Positions 6,570-6,685 of a stretch of DNA of 6,685 bases are shown here, piece after piece. This DNA is from Rickettsiales bacterium (lineage in GTDB: Bacteria; Pseudomonadota; Alphaproteobacteria; Rickettsiales; Anaplasmataceae): positions 1 through 6,685 of the forward strand of contig JAISAR010000003.1 of NCBI GenBank assembly GCA_031266615.1. The letters are read 5' to 3'. A program made the position numbers and the translations under genes. Below the pieces are notes generated by a model. That model was not told where the DNA came from. It did not search any database and was given only the letters and a program-made list of their open reading frames with translations. Position 1 is the first letter of the stretch; every line of letters starts with the position of its first letter.

Positions 6570-6584
6570 AGCAGTAAGGGTATT
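6556..6584. promoter_or_regulatory. Operator-like 10-bp inverted repeat over the -10 and start site
   Basis: The arms AATACCCTTA (6556-6565) and TAAGGGTATT (6575-6584) are perfect complements around a 9-nt centre. The dyad spans the -10 box and the expected transcription start. A protein bound there would block RNA polymerase, so repression is the natural guess. A terminator role is less likely because no U-run follows on either strand. A partial third copy, AGGGTATTT, recurs at 6644-6652 inside the downstream gene. Confidence 0.6.
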
Positions 6585-6619
6585 TCTGACTCAAAACTTG
6601 TTTTTGATCTGCAGGCTCA

Positions 6620-6685
6620 ATGACAAAATTCAGTAAAAAACTCAGGGTATTTTTTGGCGGATTGTATCAAATTATAGCGGCTGCA
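6620..6685 (+). CDS. 5' end of a gene running off the right edge, probable membrane protein
   Basis: From the ATG at 6620-6622 the frame stays open for 22 codons to the window edge. The peptide begins MTKFSKKLRVFFGGLY and becomes hydrophobic (IIAAA): a short basic N-terminus leading into a probable membrane segment or signal anchor. A near-consensus promoter lies 44-79 nt upstream. The ribosome binding site is weak (AGG at 6613-6615, only 4 nt before the ATG). The family cannot be named from so little sequence. Confidence 0.55.
   Translation, partial: MTKFSKKLRVFFGGLYQIIAAA

Noticed and set aside
6556..6584. Rho-independent terminator
   Set aside because: The stem is good, but no U-run follows on either strand, and its overlap with a strong -10 box fits an operator better.
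6438..6623. Plus-strand frame of 61 codons from a TTG, overlapping the next start as ATGA
   Set aside because: No ribosome binding site, no recognisable domain, and a near-consensus promoter plus perfect dyad lie inside it. The ATGA overlap is probably chance.
1..6685. CRISPR array, transposase gene or insertion-sequence ends
   Set aside because: No regularly spaced repeats, transposase motifs or terminal inverted repeats with target duplication were seen. The lpdA breakpoint shows no IS end.

Overview
The window is AT-rich bacterial DNA that reads like the chromosome of an obligate intracellular alphaproteobacterium of the order Rickettsiales, most probably Wolbachia. The reasons are a Rickettsiales-type long-form GyrB, AT-driven codon use, weak ribosome binding sites, decaying metabolic genes beside intact ones, and small repeat- or membrane-segment-containing proteins of the kind found in Wolbachia accessory regions. 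The genus is inferred from recalled protein sequence and was not checked by search. Nearly everything lies on the minus strand, so the gene order below runs from right to left.

Right end (about 6310-6685): a divergent promoter region. A plus-strand gene begins at 6620 and leaves the window after 22 codons. It has a near-consensus sigma70 promoter (TTGACA, 17 bp, TATTAT) whose -10 lies inside a perfect 10-bp inverted repeat, which looks like an operator. A minus-strand gene starts at 6310 behind its own TTGACA promoter, whose spacer also carries a small dyad.

5075-6310 (minus): two consecutive open frames in the SAME reading frame, separated by one TAA at 5687-5689. The first encodes two membrane segments and a charged tail. 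The second is a soluble helical domain without a credible start of its own. The simplest reading is one roughly 410-residue gene with a nonsense mutation. The stop lies at the edge of a 9-bp inverted repeat.

4856-5074: a noncoding stretch of about 220 bp with two dyads and a plausible gyrB promoter. 2477-4855 (minus): intact gyrB, the B (ATPase/TOPRIM) subunit of DNA gyrase. 1287-2396 (minus): an exported PQQ-type beta-propeller protein resembling BamB. It overlaps the next gene by 8 bp, so the two formed an operon.

About 680-1294 (minus): a remnant of a dihydrolipoamide dehydrogenase gene (lpdA). It keeps the FAD motif and the redox disulfide, then carries at least four frameshifts or deletions and loses its whole 3' half. 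Directly at the breakpoint (from 681, TTG start) begins an unrelated frame of 211 codons. It encodes a low-complexity N-terminus with a c-Myc-like KRPRLD basic motif, two tandem 46-residue helical repeats (138 bp each, nearly identical over about 104 bp) and a C-terminal membrane segment. This repeat protein, its junction with decayed lpdA, and the split gene at 5075-6310 are the most interesting parts of the window.
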